Below are positions 47,577 through 60,500 of a DNA stretch of 64,000 nucleotides, piece by piece (within the stretch, counting starts at the first letter, position 1; each line of letters opens with the position of its first letter). The notes beneath the pieces are model-generated. The model was not told the origin of the DNA. It was given only the letters and a program-made list of their open reading frames with translations, and searched no databases. Origin of the DNA: Polytrichum commune. Taxonomy: Eukaryota > Streptophyta > Polytrichopsida > Polytrichales > Polytrichaceae. The translations under genes were made by a program, and so were the position numbers. The stretch lies in the NCBI GenBank assembly GCA_950295325.1, contig OX485809.1:22566001-22630000 (forward strand). The letters are read 5' to 3'.

Positions 47577-50500
47577 TTAGTTCCTGCCTAGGAAATCGAC
47601 CTCCCATTCCTGTATCGACGATGCAAGTGTCATTAATTGCAGTACAGCACCTCTCATAGTTGGTCTCATGCCTGGGGTTGGCTTAGTGCATCGTCCTGCC
47701 AGTTGGGCTATCTGTAGTGCAGGCAGTGTCGTTAAGAATCATTTGAATATATGTCAAGAAACACGCCAGCTGTTGATCTCCACAAGTTTAGAAAATATCA
47801 GAACTTTTCTTATGCTGTTCTCTCTACGAATGTACTTGGATTCCGATTCTGAAAGATGTAGGATTGCAACACATATGTAGATGCTGTTAGTGTTCGTGGA
47901 AAATAATAGGGTCATGTGAGGGCACAAAGATGTGGCATCCTCTGGGTAATCTCAAAAGCAGGATGATGGGCATTAGGTAAACAAAAAAGATCTGTTCTCA
48001 CTCTGCTCACAGACATCAATCCATGAGATAGATTATTGTTACTGGTACCACAACTTCTTACCTTCCACATGGAGTCTACTGGATAATCACCGTTTAGAGC
48101 AGGGTCCACATATTTGTGCAGGTAAGCTCGACCACTTGGATCTTCTAAAACCTGTGAAAACTACAGTGCAAGACAGAAGCACAGCCTGAGCATGATTATG
48201 ATAGGTTTTTATATCTATAGTTGGGGAGCACAAAATATATCAAGGGTCCAAGAGTGCACCTTAAATGTCTTAGTTCTGTACAAATGAGACAGTTGGAATC
48301 AACAAATGAATGCAAGAATAAGTCTGGAAACAGTAATCAACCAGATGGACAAGTGTCCTGCTCTCGAGGGGTTGAGGCGAAGCTGCCGTCTCAGCAGGTA
48401 AAATGGCTGGTTTTCCAGAGATGATCTCAAACAAAACCACTCCAAATGCGTACACATCCAACTTTGACGACACTTCATTATAAAGAGCATACCTGACATT
48501 GCACAAAATGGGATATTACTACTTGCTGCAGTATAATTGTTTTGTACGAACATATTCACAAGAAGCCTTGACTTTGTAGAGGTTTGGTGACTCCATATCC
48601 ACAAAAGCTAAGAACGTCCAGAGCACTGTTTTTCAAATCTTTCCATCCACATACATTCCATTTCTTATCTGACTCACAGTGGTGCTCTATGACATTCATA
48701 AATGTGCATGGGTAGAGGAAGACTTACTCGGGGGACATGTAGCCAAATGTACCAACGACCCCACCAGTGCCAGGTTGATCTTCTGTTAACTTTGTCAATC
48801 CAAAGTCAGCCACCTGCATTTGAAATCCAAAAAGAGCAATCATGCTTTGAATTAAGAAGTGGCAGCAGCAGCAGCATACAAGAATTAAAAAAGAATTATT
48901 GTTTAATGTACTATAGCTACATCACTTTACAATTTGCTGAAGGCAATCATTAAAGAGAATGCTAAAACACTGATCAGACTGACAAGATGAAATAATCAAT
49001 TTCTATATAATTAACAAGATAATTTTGCTCCAATTGAAATTATCAAGTGCAGCAAGATGGACGAGTTCCTAGATGCAATTTACTGTTTGTTGTTCTAAGG
49101 TGAGATGATAAATTAAATGGAGACCAGCCTATGAGTGAGTAACCTTTGCATGGAAGTTATTGTCGATAAGGATGTTGGCTGACTTTATGTCACGATGGAC
49201 ATAAGTGGGCTTGGTGTGCTCATGAATGTATTCTAGCCCACGGGCAGTATCTAGAGAAATTTGAACTCGTTGTGACCATGTCAGTGGTCCCATACCTGCT
49301 CAGCCCCACAGCAAAGACAAAACATATTACTCGCACAGAAAAAATAACAGATTAATATGGTAGTTATTATTAGCAGTGCAGCCTTGGGTATAGTACATAT
49401 ACCCAAGACTAATACTATGTTCCACAATCACACAGTTGGGGGCTTCAAATGTATGCCAGTGGGACATGGTGATGGTTTTGGGTATGCCTACCGGTGTACA
49501 GAACTAAACATGGCCAGTGAAGCAGAAACGCAGAGAAAATATGCAAAGCAAGACATAGGATCAAAAGAAATCCAACATTTCCAATTTGAAAAGAAATTTT
49601 GATTCAATTTCAAGATTATATCTGGAATGATTTGAACGCATAACTTCCTCAAACTTGAGAATTACCATCATTATTTGTGCAATGAAGATGCTGATCGAGT
49701 GTTCCATTTTCAACATATTCATACACAAGGAACAGACTGTTGGTGGTGCAGTACCCAATTAACTGGACCTGCAGGAGCATTCAAGTGCAACCAGGTTAAT
49801 CATATAATACATTGGACTTGCAAATGTAATCTATATTATGAGATATCTAAGCAAATACAGTCCTCGTCTTTCAACTGGATGCAATATTTCTCTTTTCTTT
49901 TCTTTTCTTTTGGGCATATTTAAGCCCCAAGCAGAACTCAAGTGGTCCAGTGACATTATATAGTTCTCCAAATCTCTTGTAGCTCATGGCTGACAAACCA
50001 TAGCACATTTACTAAGCATACCACAAAGGTACACAGCGTCGGCCATTCCAAAATTCTATGTACAAAAATTGACAAATAACTTGGAAAGGATCATCAGGAG
50101 GCAATGAAAGACAGACTCACCAGATTTGTGTGATGGACATTGCTTAAGATTTTAAGCTCTGCCATGAACTCTTTGTCAGCTTTTAACGTCATCTTTTTTA
50201 TTGCCAGCTTCTGTAAATTTTGACATAGTTCACATCAAAACATCAATGTCATCAACAGTAACTCTCTAGTTGATAGCTTTGTATTCAAGAAGCTTGGCAT
50301 GGAGCAGAAAAGGAAAGGAATAAAGCGTCTGTTTGCCAACACTAGCATGAATTATAGTCTCTTCGGCCACAGGCTAATGCCTCAGTTAAGAGGTAGAGCC
50401 TTTCTGATGTCCACAACGGAGGCAACTTGTTTGGTCAATTGTTCCTCCCCTACTCAGTTCGCCGAGCCCGTCTGGAGTCCGGACCCACAACTTTTAAGAT

Positions 50501-53238
50501 GACTGGTTGACCTGGTGACTTCCACAATAATTCGGAGGACCACTTGGCAGGTAACATTAGCATGGCTAGTTGGAGAATGGAACCCACACCAATTGCAGGG
50601 CGGAGATGGGCCCAACCACTCAAGCTACTGGCTTGATGCTCATGGAGAATAACAACAAGATAGGCCCACTCCATTCTAGTTAGATGGTCACAAGAAGAAA
50701 CAAACGGAGAGCAAACCTGGCCATTAATCAGACCAAAGTAGACAGATGCAAAGCCACCCTGACCAATCTTGTGAGACAAATTGAAGTTGTGGGTTGCTGC
50801 AGCCAGCTCTTCATACGAGAATTCAATCGATCTGTTGTCAGCCAGCACAGTTGATACCGACATTGAAGGGCACCTCGTTCCTAAGCTTCGGTGGCTTGAT
50901 GACATAGGCTGAGGAGCTGCATATGAATCCAACATCTTCAGTCATTTCAAACAATGCCATTCAAGGAAAATGATGCTCAGTTTGACAATGATGCTTATAT
51001 TCTTGTCTGTTCAGAATGAATGAAAGGCTCAAATTGCAACATAAGGTTGAGAACAGTAGGGCAAGGTCTTTTTAGAGAATTTTGCTTTGCTGATTAACCC
51101 CCTGAAATTCTGTCCAGACAGGAAAAACTGGGTAGTCCTATGAATCTTCGATATAGTATGCTCGCTGTCATAAAAAACTTGAAACATGTCAGAGAGACTC
51201 GAGCCACAGCAGCTACAATGAATACTTTAAGCAGTTAGGAGCTTCTACCTAAATACGGCTGCTTTTCTTGCTCTTCTGCTGAAGTGTGTTTGGATATGCG
51301 TTTGCAACCAAAATAGAAGCCAATGAAAGCGGCAGCAATGAGCACAAGTGCTCCTACTACAACTCCCACAATCAGACCAGTCTTCTGGGACTCTGCAAGT
51401 CAACGTCAAGTCAATAGGTGTTTCATATATAGTCAAATTGAAGGTTAATCAAATTTAGAAAATGGGCCATTTCCTACAAGATTTTCAACAGGATTCAAGC
51501 TTCATAAAGGAGCAAAGGTGCTTTGGTGCACATTGCAGATTTGATCCACTCTCAATACAACAAACATGAGCTGTGAAGGTAGTTGAGCAAGGAAGATTAC
51601 TATTTGAGTTGGCGCCAGTGCTTGTGGTGGTGGTGCTGCACAAGAAATAACACCGCGTGTAGCTGAAATCAGAAACAGAGTAAGCAATCTATCTATCTGT
51701 CTGTCTATCTGTCTTATCTATCTGACTATCTATCTGTCTCTACATTACATGCATCAAGTGGAATGGTGTTTTTTGGTGATGATGGGTCGTATCAAGTGAA
51801 TTGCACAATCAGAGACTTGAAAGTAGAGTAGATGACCTCAAAACCAAAAACCACTATCACATAAAAGCAAACAAGGTGTTCTATTGAGTTGCTGGCTTCT
51901 AGTGCAGGTCCCACTTGTATCTTGTACTTATTTGAAAAAGCACCAAAAACCATAGTCACAATTGTTACCTTCAGCCCTCTACAACCAAAATCTAGTTTTA
52001 TTATATGGACAACTTCAAACTACTTGGTCAACTGTATGGATTACAAAAAATTGGCTAATTTAGAAACACACTCAGTATTTCAACAACATCCAAGGATTAT
52101 GAACGTACCCAGTGAATGGTGGGAACACTCCAGTTCCATCTGCAACCCGATGCAAAGATATCAGACCACCAAATTGTGACACACATAATTTGGTAGAAGT
52201 TCACAAATTTTGCAAAATCATCATTTTTTTCTTTGTTGATGCACTAACGCTAAATCCTACTATAAATTACTTTGCCTTCTTAATAAATCGTTCAAAAAAT
52301 CATCCATCAAAGTACGGCAATGCAGACCCACCTTAGGAATATCTGCCAAGCAATCACATGTGGACCATGTATGCAATTCCCAACTGTCTACTTCAAAAAC
52401 AAAGATTGGGGAAGAAATCAAAGTCATACCTCTTGCTGGTATGAAGATAATTTGGTCGGCTTGTAGTGTTGATATGCTAGGGTTGTACTTGGTGATAAGG
52501 TCTGCGTCAACACTGAAATTGGACGCAAGGGCAGAGAGTTGATCACCCGAATGCACTACATATGTGGTGAAAAGCCCGTAAGATGAATTCACACTTGGAT
52601 CTCCACAATAGCATTTGACAGGGATATTGAGAGTGTCTCCGACATTGATGAGGTTCACATCAGCCACGTTTGAGGCAGCTGCAACTGCTGATTCCGTGCT
52701 CAACTTCTCATATGTTCCATTCACTATACCTCCCATAGTATCACCAGGCACCACCTGCAGATTCACATTCCCAATAAGAGAGCCAGTCTAACGATACATT
52801 TTTATTGAAAGAGACACACACAAGTAATATTCTGCCAAAATTCACAATAATCAATTACACAACATCATTTTACGATAGAAAAAGGTACTGGTGTAAGTTA
52901 CTTACGGTATACTGAAAGTTGTGCGTAAGTTGACCGTTTGTACAAGAACAGCTGAAAGGGATGAAGATGTTCTGTCCGGCAAAGATGAGATTGATGTTTG
53001 TAAGATTCCTGTTGTAAGATTGCAAGGTTTCCGTTTTAAACTGAAAACGCTGACTCAGAGCCGAAACGGTATCGTTCCGCTGAATCGTGTAGAAGGCGAG
53101 AGAATAGTTACATCCAGTTTCCGGGACGCATGCAGCTTCTGTTGTGAGCAGGCCAATTTCATTGTTCGCCGCAAGAGCAAACAATAAAAGGCATGCCTTG
53201 AGCCAGTAGTAGTCAGTAACAAGTCCCTCCATCATCAT
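47577..53238 (-). CDS. LYK: LysM receptor-like kinase, CERK1/LYK type
   Basis: This is a plasma-membrane receptor with extracellular LysM domains for N-acetylglucosamine ligands (chitin or lipochito-oligosaccharides) and a cytosolic Ser/Thr kinase. Twelve exons give about 616 residues, close to Arabidopsis CERK1 (617): 53238-52906, 52754-52430, 51635-51601, 51390-51249, 50916-50717, 50210-50121, 49768-49666, 49295-49144, 48813-48728, 48492-48342, 48160-48062, 47711-47577. The hydrophobic signal peptide ([15 protein letters not shown]) starts just after the chosen Met. LysM segments are separated by CSC and CYC, the CXC motifs of LYKs. The TM helix is about 235-259. The kinase has [11 protein letters not shown], the AIKK lysine (350), HRD at 443-445 (RD type), DFG at 463-465, and SPE in place of APE. 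All catalytic residues are present, so it should be active. The short exon 3 and its two junctions are the least certain part. An in-frame upstream Met at 53328 exists but would bury the signal peptide. Confidence 0.94.
51687..51741. repeat. (TCTA/TCTG)n microsatellite in LYK intron 2
   Basis: This is an imperfect tetranucleotide array of TCTA and TCTG units, likely length-variable between individuals. It lies just upstream (gene sense) of short exon 3. Confidence 0.9.
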
Positions 53239-53435
53239 CTTTGGTGTCCATGTTTCTTCCATACCAGTAAACTTATCTGCTTTCTTGAAATCTACATTTC
53301 GACAAGAAACTTTGTTTGCGTGATTCATGCCATTTTCTGAGGTCCACTGACAATAAGAATTAAAATCATTCCATCAATACAATACTGGAGCTCTTTGTTG
53401 GGTTCAGGTCACATTAGAGTATGCTGTTCACATGA

Positions 53436-54110
53436 TTGTAAGGAGATTTCATCATGCAAAACATGAGAAAAGAGTGGACACATTCAGAAAAAGGGTTTTA
53501 GGCCATAGAACTCGCAGACTACTGATGATGTTATTGCAACCTTATTAACACCGGCCACAAAACGGTTAAGATGATGGTGGTGGTACAGGTATCATTCAAG
53601 TCATCTGCCCCTGCACAAGCTAGTCGTCATTATTGCATATGGATTACTCAAATCCGTCTCGGCTCTAACAAATTGCCCAGAGTCAGCAGGCAGTCTGAAG
53701 CAAATCTAAAGTCCAGGGTGAGCTCAAAATCAAGCACCGCGAGTTGATTGTGTGCTACGTTGGACAATCAACCCTCCTTCATTCAATGAGGAGATTTCTT
53801 GCGAAACAAAAAGAGTAGATATATCCAGAAAATGGCCATAGAACAGGCAAATTAGAGATATTACTGCAATCTTGAGAACATCCACCGGCCACAAGATGGA
53901 GATGGTGGCAGATATCAATTCAAATCTTCTCCACATGCACAGGCTAGTTAGTATTGCACATGGGTTTACTCAAATCCGTCTCGGCTCTACGTAACTGCCA
54001 GAGTTAGAAGGGAGTCTGAAGCAAATCTAAAGTCTAGGGTGAGCTCCATATGAAGCACCGTGAGTTGTTTATGTACTGCGTTGGACAATCAAGCGCTTCT
54101 TCATTCAATG
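53436..54110. repeat. Tandem duplication in the LYK 5' flank, two copies of about 325 bp
   Basis: Copy 1 (about 53441-53785) and copy 2 (about 53789-54110) share AGGAGATTTC, GGCCATAGAAC, ACACCGGCCACAA-like, ACTCAAATCCGTCTCGGCTC, GTCTGAAGCAAATCTAAAGT, GGGTGAGCTC and GTTGGACAATCAA blocks in the same order. Paired landmarks lie 320-350 bp apart because of indels. The pair begins about 200 bp upstream of the chosen LYK start codon, so it lies in the promoter or 5' UTR region. Confidence 0.85.
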
Positions 54111-55601
54111 GGGCGGCAGGGGCAAGGCAAGTGAGGAATTAATGATTGCATCATCTTTTAGTCTAAGCGCAGCCGCTTCGTGAACATCAACATAAGAGGT
54201 CCCACGAGCTATTACCAGTTTCGAGAGATCGGCCAGAAGCAATGGCCCAATGTCAGAAATCCATTTAAAAACAGAAAATCAATGCACACGCAGGAAGAAA
54301 GTAAAGAGCATCCTAGAGACTTACTTACGAGGTGCATCGTATTTTCAGGCCCCTCCACCACAAATTGATGCATCCATTCTCTTGACAGCTTCAAAAATCC
54401 ATCACCAAATTCTAAACCCCATAACCATCACCATCTTCTCACTCCAACACACACAAACTACAAGAGTGAAAGCTCCTACAGACCAAATACTTTAATCTGC
54501 TAACTTGGTGCTGGTAACTTATTAGCCCAATCCAACACAACTTGATCCGCGCCCATGTGAGTTAGGTCATTAAATTTCACATGATCAACCCACCCGAAAA
54601 TGCGAATGCAATTCAGTGAGTCCTATGTCAACTTAGTACCATGAGTTGAGGCAGGTGCTCCTAATTCCTGCTGCTGTCCTACCGATCGTCTACACATGTG
54701 CACCGATGTACATAAGGTATAGGGATCCTTTTGCGTTGACCCAAGTCAACGAGGAGTTGTGTAGTGCGCTCCCCTGAATTCGGTAGGGCACCACCTGCAC
54801 ATACTATCGCTATTCGCTAACTTCTTCTTCGTCTGCCGACTCAAATTTCATACCAAGCCTCAACACCTGAATTGTCTGGTGTGATCTGTACCGTGTTCTG
54901 CGTGCCCAAAAAATGGATTAAAGAGATGTATGTTTCACAGATAGCTGATTGTTACACAGTAATTAGGCATTCCAGCGTGTGATCCGACGAAATTGGCCTG
55001 CACAGATTTTCCAATGTCACTTGTTGAGCTTTGATAGATTGTCAAATGCCAAACGATTGTCAACTTCTCACAGATTTTCAGTAGTCACAAGTTCTGTTGA
55101 CGTTTGGAAATTTATGCCAATTTTATATTGAAGGTTCTTCCCTGCATGAGTCGTTAAATTACCCATGATTCGATCATTTCTTGCTTCAACGTCATAAGTC
55201 GGCATTATAACTAACACATGATTAAGTCCATTTATTTATAATGAGCTTGCAATTAGGGACTCGAGCGTGAAGTAAACTTCGTGCGAGATACTATTGAAAC
55301 ACGAGTATGAACTACAATGCATGGAACCGTTCAATGCGGCGGGCTCGTGGTTTTCGCATTATATCATCAATTTTGAAACTAATTTCTCAGATCTTGTGTC
55401 GTATATTATGCAGGGAACATCATGCGGACGAAGAAGAAGAAGAAAAAGAAGGGCCGAAATTGGCGCCATTTCCAGATGGCGTCAAGTGGGCTCAAATCAG
55501 AGAGTGAGTTTCCGATCTCCTTCCCAAAGATGCGGGAGCGCGGGGTCATGGGTCGGTCTCTTGAGGAGATGCAAGACCTTAACTTAGATCTTAGTTAACT
55601 T
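54111..55601. other. Spacer upstream of the 1.1 kb inverted-repeat element
   Basis: No gene is supported. Around 55420-55590 the plus strand has an A/G-rich open stretch encoding a Glu-rich or Arg-rich peptide depending on frame, with neither start nor family support. Confidence 0.45.
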
Positions 55602-56715
55602 AGGGCCGGTTTACACTATGGACCATGAAGTTGGACCAGGGCTCTGCAAGTCAGCTGATTGGCTGTTGGGACAACTTCGGTTTTAACTAAGGAAAAAATA
55701 TCACAGGGACCATGAAGGTCAAGGCTCCCAAAACACATTTTTTAAGGTCCTAACAAATGCACTGACATGGTCCAAGGGGTTTTGTGTTGAGAGAGGCAAG
55801 AGGGGTGGTTTGGTAGGAAAAGGCAAGGTCCCATAGCAGAGAAATGCCATTTCCATAAACTTCTAATAAATCTATCATCTAAGTGCATATATTATATCAT
55901 AGCCCATGAGACATACCAATTCTACCTTGCCCTACACCTTAAACCGGCTCCCACGTGTTTCACCAAACATCGTGGGACATCTAAAACTCAAGAATTTGAG
56001 TGCAAATTTGTTCTTTTTCCTCTACCAACTGAAATGTTTGGAATTTTGGGGCTTGTAATATACCATTTGAAAGGTCTTGAAAATACCTTTCCAACGGTAT
56101 ATTACAAGCCCCAAACATTTAAAAAATACAGTTGAAAAATGAAAAAGAAACATACGTAGTCGTTTAGTGACTGTAGATCAGGGTGGTCAAAAGAACCGCA
56201 ATGGGAAATCTTCTAACACTAATTATCAAAGAATTGAACTTTAGTGTTGATCAAGGTAGGGTGGTAACAACATTAAATATAATTGAACACTAAATATCCT
56301 ATTTAGTGTAGTGACAACACAAGGTACATCTCACATGTAAATTACATCTCACATGTACAAATTAAATTGCTCATTTTTTTTGTAAAAATTATTGTGAGAA
56401 GATTTGCAAGCCACATATCTTCGACACATTTAACAACAAGCGAAGACAAGTGAAGCCCAAGACAAGACAAGAGAATGGTCAAACTTGATTTTTTTTTCAA
56501 AAATTGCCCTTTTGGGGCATGTATCAAAAGAATTAGCACCTTCACTTTTGGGTGCATGGTCATTCTTATGGGTCCACATTCAGTTTACACCTAGTGAGGG
56601 GCCCAACGCTCTCAAAACTAATTTTTTATAAAGTCAGACCATGGAAGTCAGACCATGCACCATCTTGCCCATCTTCCATGGTCCGACTTCATGGTTCATA
56701 GTGTAAACCGGCCCT
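55602..56715. mobile_element. 1.1 kb element with 37 bp terminal inverted repeats
   Basis: The left end 55602-55638 (AGGGCCGGTTTACACTATG…) is the reverse complement of the right end 56679-56715 with two mismatches in 37. No transposase is encoded inside, so it is non-autonomous. Inside are a perfect 20 bp foldback (56045-56115) and, at 56298-56311, the terminal sequence of the 9639-10044 MITE family, which suggests nested insertions. A target-site duplication is not clear. Its high terminal identity suggests it is younger than the other elements here. Confidence 0.85.
56045..56115. repeat. Strong 71-nt hairpin inside the 1.1 kb element
   Basis: Arms 56045-56064 (TTTGGGGCTTGTAATATACC) and 56096-56115 are perfect reverse complements over 20 bp. 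Inside them a 4/4 internal loop (ATTT and CAAC) is followed by a second perfect 7 bp stem (GAAAGGT 56069-56075 with ACCTTTC 56085-56091) closing a 9-nt loop. This is the shape of a foldback element or small-RNA precursor. No evidence of transcription is visible in sequence. Confidence 0.8.
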
Positions 56716-57589
56716 CAGAGTGCAACAGTAATAGGATTCCATGTGAATTTCCTGCTTGCAAATCTTATTTAGGAATTGTCATTAAACTTGGGTCTGCCCT
56801 CTTCACTCTTCATTAACCAATGACTTGCGCCCTTATTTTATTCTATGCATGACTGCCATTAGTACACTAAACATCTCATTTAGTGTGGTATCAGAATTGA
56901 TCTGCCATGTTAATTCATGTGATCTTTGTCACTTGTCATGTAACTTAGGATCAAACGTCATATAACATCCTCTCTAGTTACTACCCAACGATTGCAACAA
57001 GACAATTAATGTGGATCGATGATGAATACCTAGTATATAGTGTAGTTATGACATCTTATGTGGTGGCGGTTAGAATTGAACCTCTCGTCACTGCTCTTCA
57101 GTGATCGGGGAGATTTTTGGGCATAATCGGTTGAGATCCTACTAATTGCAAGTCCAACCGATTACATGTGGACTTCCTCCGGTTTTCCTTTATTAAATTG
57201 TGGTATGTTCTATAAATTCCTCTAAATTGATCGGTAATTTTCCTGCAGTCTTGACCTCAACCGGTTTTTCCTCAAACTCAACGGGTTTATTTGTAACTAA
57301 CTGCCGGTTCTCCCCGATCATTGCTGCTCGTCTGTAAGTTAGTGCAATTGAGAGAGAGAGAGAGAGAGAGAGATTTACCCACTAGTCAACTTACTCGCAT
57401 CAATTTTTCTTCTCAAGTCTTGAAAGGTTGGCATGATGACTACAAAACTTCCTCCTAGAAAGAATCCAAACTCGTGTATTTTGAATGTCATATTTATGCA
57501 CACATGCATTGCAACCTGAGTCTGACTGCTGCCGGAAATTGGAATCTCCATACCCGTCGTTTGACAGAGTTCAAATAGGAGACATCAAA
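56716..57589. promoter_or_regulatory. 5' flank of IFT121
   Basis: This spacer lies upstream of the IFT121 start and should include its promoter and 5' UTR. A (GA)n run spans about 57350-57373. No gene is seen. Confidence 0.45.
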
Positions 57590-60500
57590 ATGTTTCTGTA
57601 TTTGAGCAAGAAGATTAGTATGCCCAGTGGGCTGCGAGTGAGCAGCTTGTCGTGGAACTCGGAGCAGGGATGGTTGGCATGCGGGGGCGAGACAGGTCTC
57701 CTTAAGGTAAGGAAAAACTTCATCATAAGTAATAAACAATGTGATTCTCAAAATGAGGTAGTTGCCTGTGGAATCAGCCCTCAGAGCCACTCGTTGAATA
57801 AGGAGCAGAGGAATCTGTACATGAAACTAAGATAACAGAGAGAAAGGTAAAATAGGAGTAAAGGAGAACAGGTCCTGAGTTCCTGTGTTAGGTGTTCCTC
57901 ATCTCACCTCAAACTTAGATGCTCATAATGCAGATAAGAGGAAGCATCATCAGTTTGCAAAACACGGATTGCCAAACTTTATTACGCAGTTAAGTGTGAT
58001 TTTTGTCATCGTCTGAGGGCGGGAGGAAAACTCGTGAGTAGTTACAAAGAAGTTGACGACAAATGGATTTTGTTCCACCTATATATTTGGTGAACATCGG
58101 AAATGCTTCTTAAAATTCAGGGTTTACCAACTTGAGATGGTCACCAATGACCATCGGCCAAAAAAAACAACAGACAACCATTGATCAGGTGTTGGTCGCC
58201 AATTCAAGTTGGCAAACCCTCCTGTGCGAGTGGTGTATTCGTGCTCTCACAACAGAGGTCCAGGAAGATTAATGATGGGTGATGTACTTACGTATTTGCA
58301 GGTTCTGAAGTTGGAGCCGAAAGCCAGCAACGACAGTAAGAAATCACCTCTCGGAGCGGCTCCATCGAATCTCTCCATGAACCAGACCTTAGAAGGCCAT
58401 CATGGTGCTGTGCTTGCTGTCAACTGGAACCAAAATTATCGCAAGCTGACCTCCAGTGATGAGAAAGGCCTTATCATTGTGTGGGTGCTACACAAGGTAA
58501 ACATAACCCTAAATACTTACAGCTCAAATTGCACCATCACTGCTCTGGGTTTAGTCCATTTGACAACCACTGCGATTTGGAACCTTCATTCTCAGGTTAT
58601 ATTGTCATGCTAATTGTTGGGTTGAAATATAATTCATTATTAGCAAAATGGATGACATACAAGGGATCCATGTCAAGACAGAAGTGAAGTAAGTATTCCC
58701 TCGGCCACATGGCTCAAGTGCAAACTTGTGATGATTGCACTAATGCAAAGGAGAATCATGTAGTCTTGAGGAAGGTCGATGCTCTCTTACATGTGTGCAC
58801 ACAACTGGCTTCCATTTCCCAAGCATCTAAGAAGTGTTGTGATGACTAACCAACATCCTTGGGAGTCTTTTTCCTTAGTCACTTCGGGTAACTGTCCACC
58901 TGTCAGTTCAAGTTCACATGGTCCAATGAACCAACGATTAGTAGGAGATTGTTTTTTCTCCATTTCTACTGCCTTCATTAAAAAGAAAAAAAGCAGTAGT
59001 ACGGTTTGGCCATGATTTACTATATATACCCGAGTGGTACCAAAATAAGGTGATGCCAGTCCAACACTGGTCTGCACATGTACATTGTATGACCAGATTA
59101 CATTGGAGAACCTTCTGGCTAAAGGCAGATTAATGAAGCCACAATGTGGAAAGGATATGGACAAGATTTATCAACAGCTTGCTCAACAAATTCTAGCTAT
59201 CAATGTGATATCGACTTTCTCAATGTGCGTTCCAAATCTGCACAGCAACATGAAGAAACTCTGCATTGGTGGTTCAATGGGCTCGCATTTGGACCCCTAT
59301 CTATGATGTTCAGAAACAGAGATGAGCAGTGGAGGGTACAAACTGATTGCTTGGTGGGAAGGAAAGGCAGGGCTAATCGAGGCAAAACACACTACTTATT
59401 TGAGGACCTGTGTTTTGGAAAATGTGTGAACAGGGAATGTGGTTTGAAGAAATGGTGAACAATCGGGAGAAGAGTGTGGTGCGCGACCTACGCTGGTCGT
59501 CAGATGGACAGAAGATTTGCATTGCATACGAGGATGGGCATGTTGTACTCGGAAATGTGGATGGCAATCGGTTGTGGGGGAAAAATTTGGAGATGCAGCT
59601 CTGCTTTTGTGAATGGTCCCCAGATTGCCGACTCATCCTCCTCTGCACTGTTCAGGTTGAGCAACCGTCTCTCATCAAGACTCTGCACATATCATCTGGC
59701 AGGTCTGTATCATTATTAGCATTCTCCATTTCTTTTTCCCATCTGTCAATCTTCACTTCCTAGTCGTAAACGCACATCAGAATTTGTTTTGTTGGGTCTT
59801 CCAACTTGATTCATTAGCACTTAGTACCCCTCTTTTGTGCCAAAAAGGTTTGGCCAAAGGAAAACATACAAGGGATCCATGTCCCTGGCCACATGGCTCA
59901 ACTGCAAAGATTCCTCATCCATATTCTCAATTGAGAAAGTGAATGGTGCTCCCCTTTAACAATTTTGAGGCTACTATCTGCTGCAGGGTACATGCCAAAT
60001 TCATGATGTGAAAGGTTACTTTGTCGCACAACTGGATATGCACTTTCTAGACAAAGAATTTGCACCAGCACCTGTCATTGTAGGAATTGATTGGTACAAT
60101 GGCCTTGAGGGGCACACTGATCGAAATGCTCCCACATTAGCTCTTGCTCTTCAACATGGCAAGATTCAGGTACAATAACTTTCGAGTCATGGATGCTTTT
60201 GTGGACATCTTTTCAAAGAATATCTCCCTGCTGTAGAACATGTATGAACTATTTTGCTGTGTAAGCCTCTGGATTAATACATGATTATGTAATGCAACAG
60301 CTGATGAGGCATGAAATGGATGAAGATCCAATATTACTGGACTTGCATATGGTGATCACATGCATCAAGTGGAGCCCAAGTGGAGAAGTCCTTGCAGTTG
60401 TGGGCTCTGATGTGTCGTCAAATACAAAGGTCCCAAGCTCCATGGTGCAACTTTATTCACACACTGGCATCCATCTTCGGACTCTGCGAGTGCCTGGTAC

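Noticed and set aside
53239-53328. In-frame upstream ATG extending LYK by 30 residues
   Set aside because: The extension is polar and would push the signal peptide inward. The Met at 53238 places it correctly.
55294-55590. Glu-rich/Arg-rich open frame upstream of the 1.1 kb element
   Set aside because: It comes from an A/G-rich tract readable in several frames. No start context, splice model or family supports it.
57485-57589. In-frame upstream ATG extending IFT121 by 35 residues
   Set aside because: The family starts exactly at [10 protein letters not shown]. The extension has no similarity and is more likely 5' UTR.
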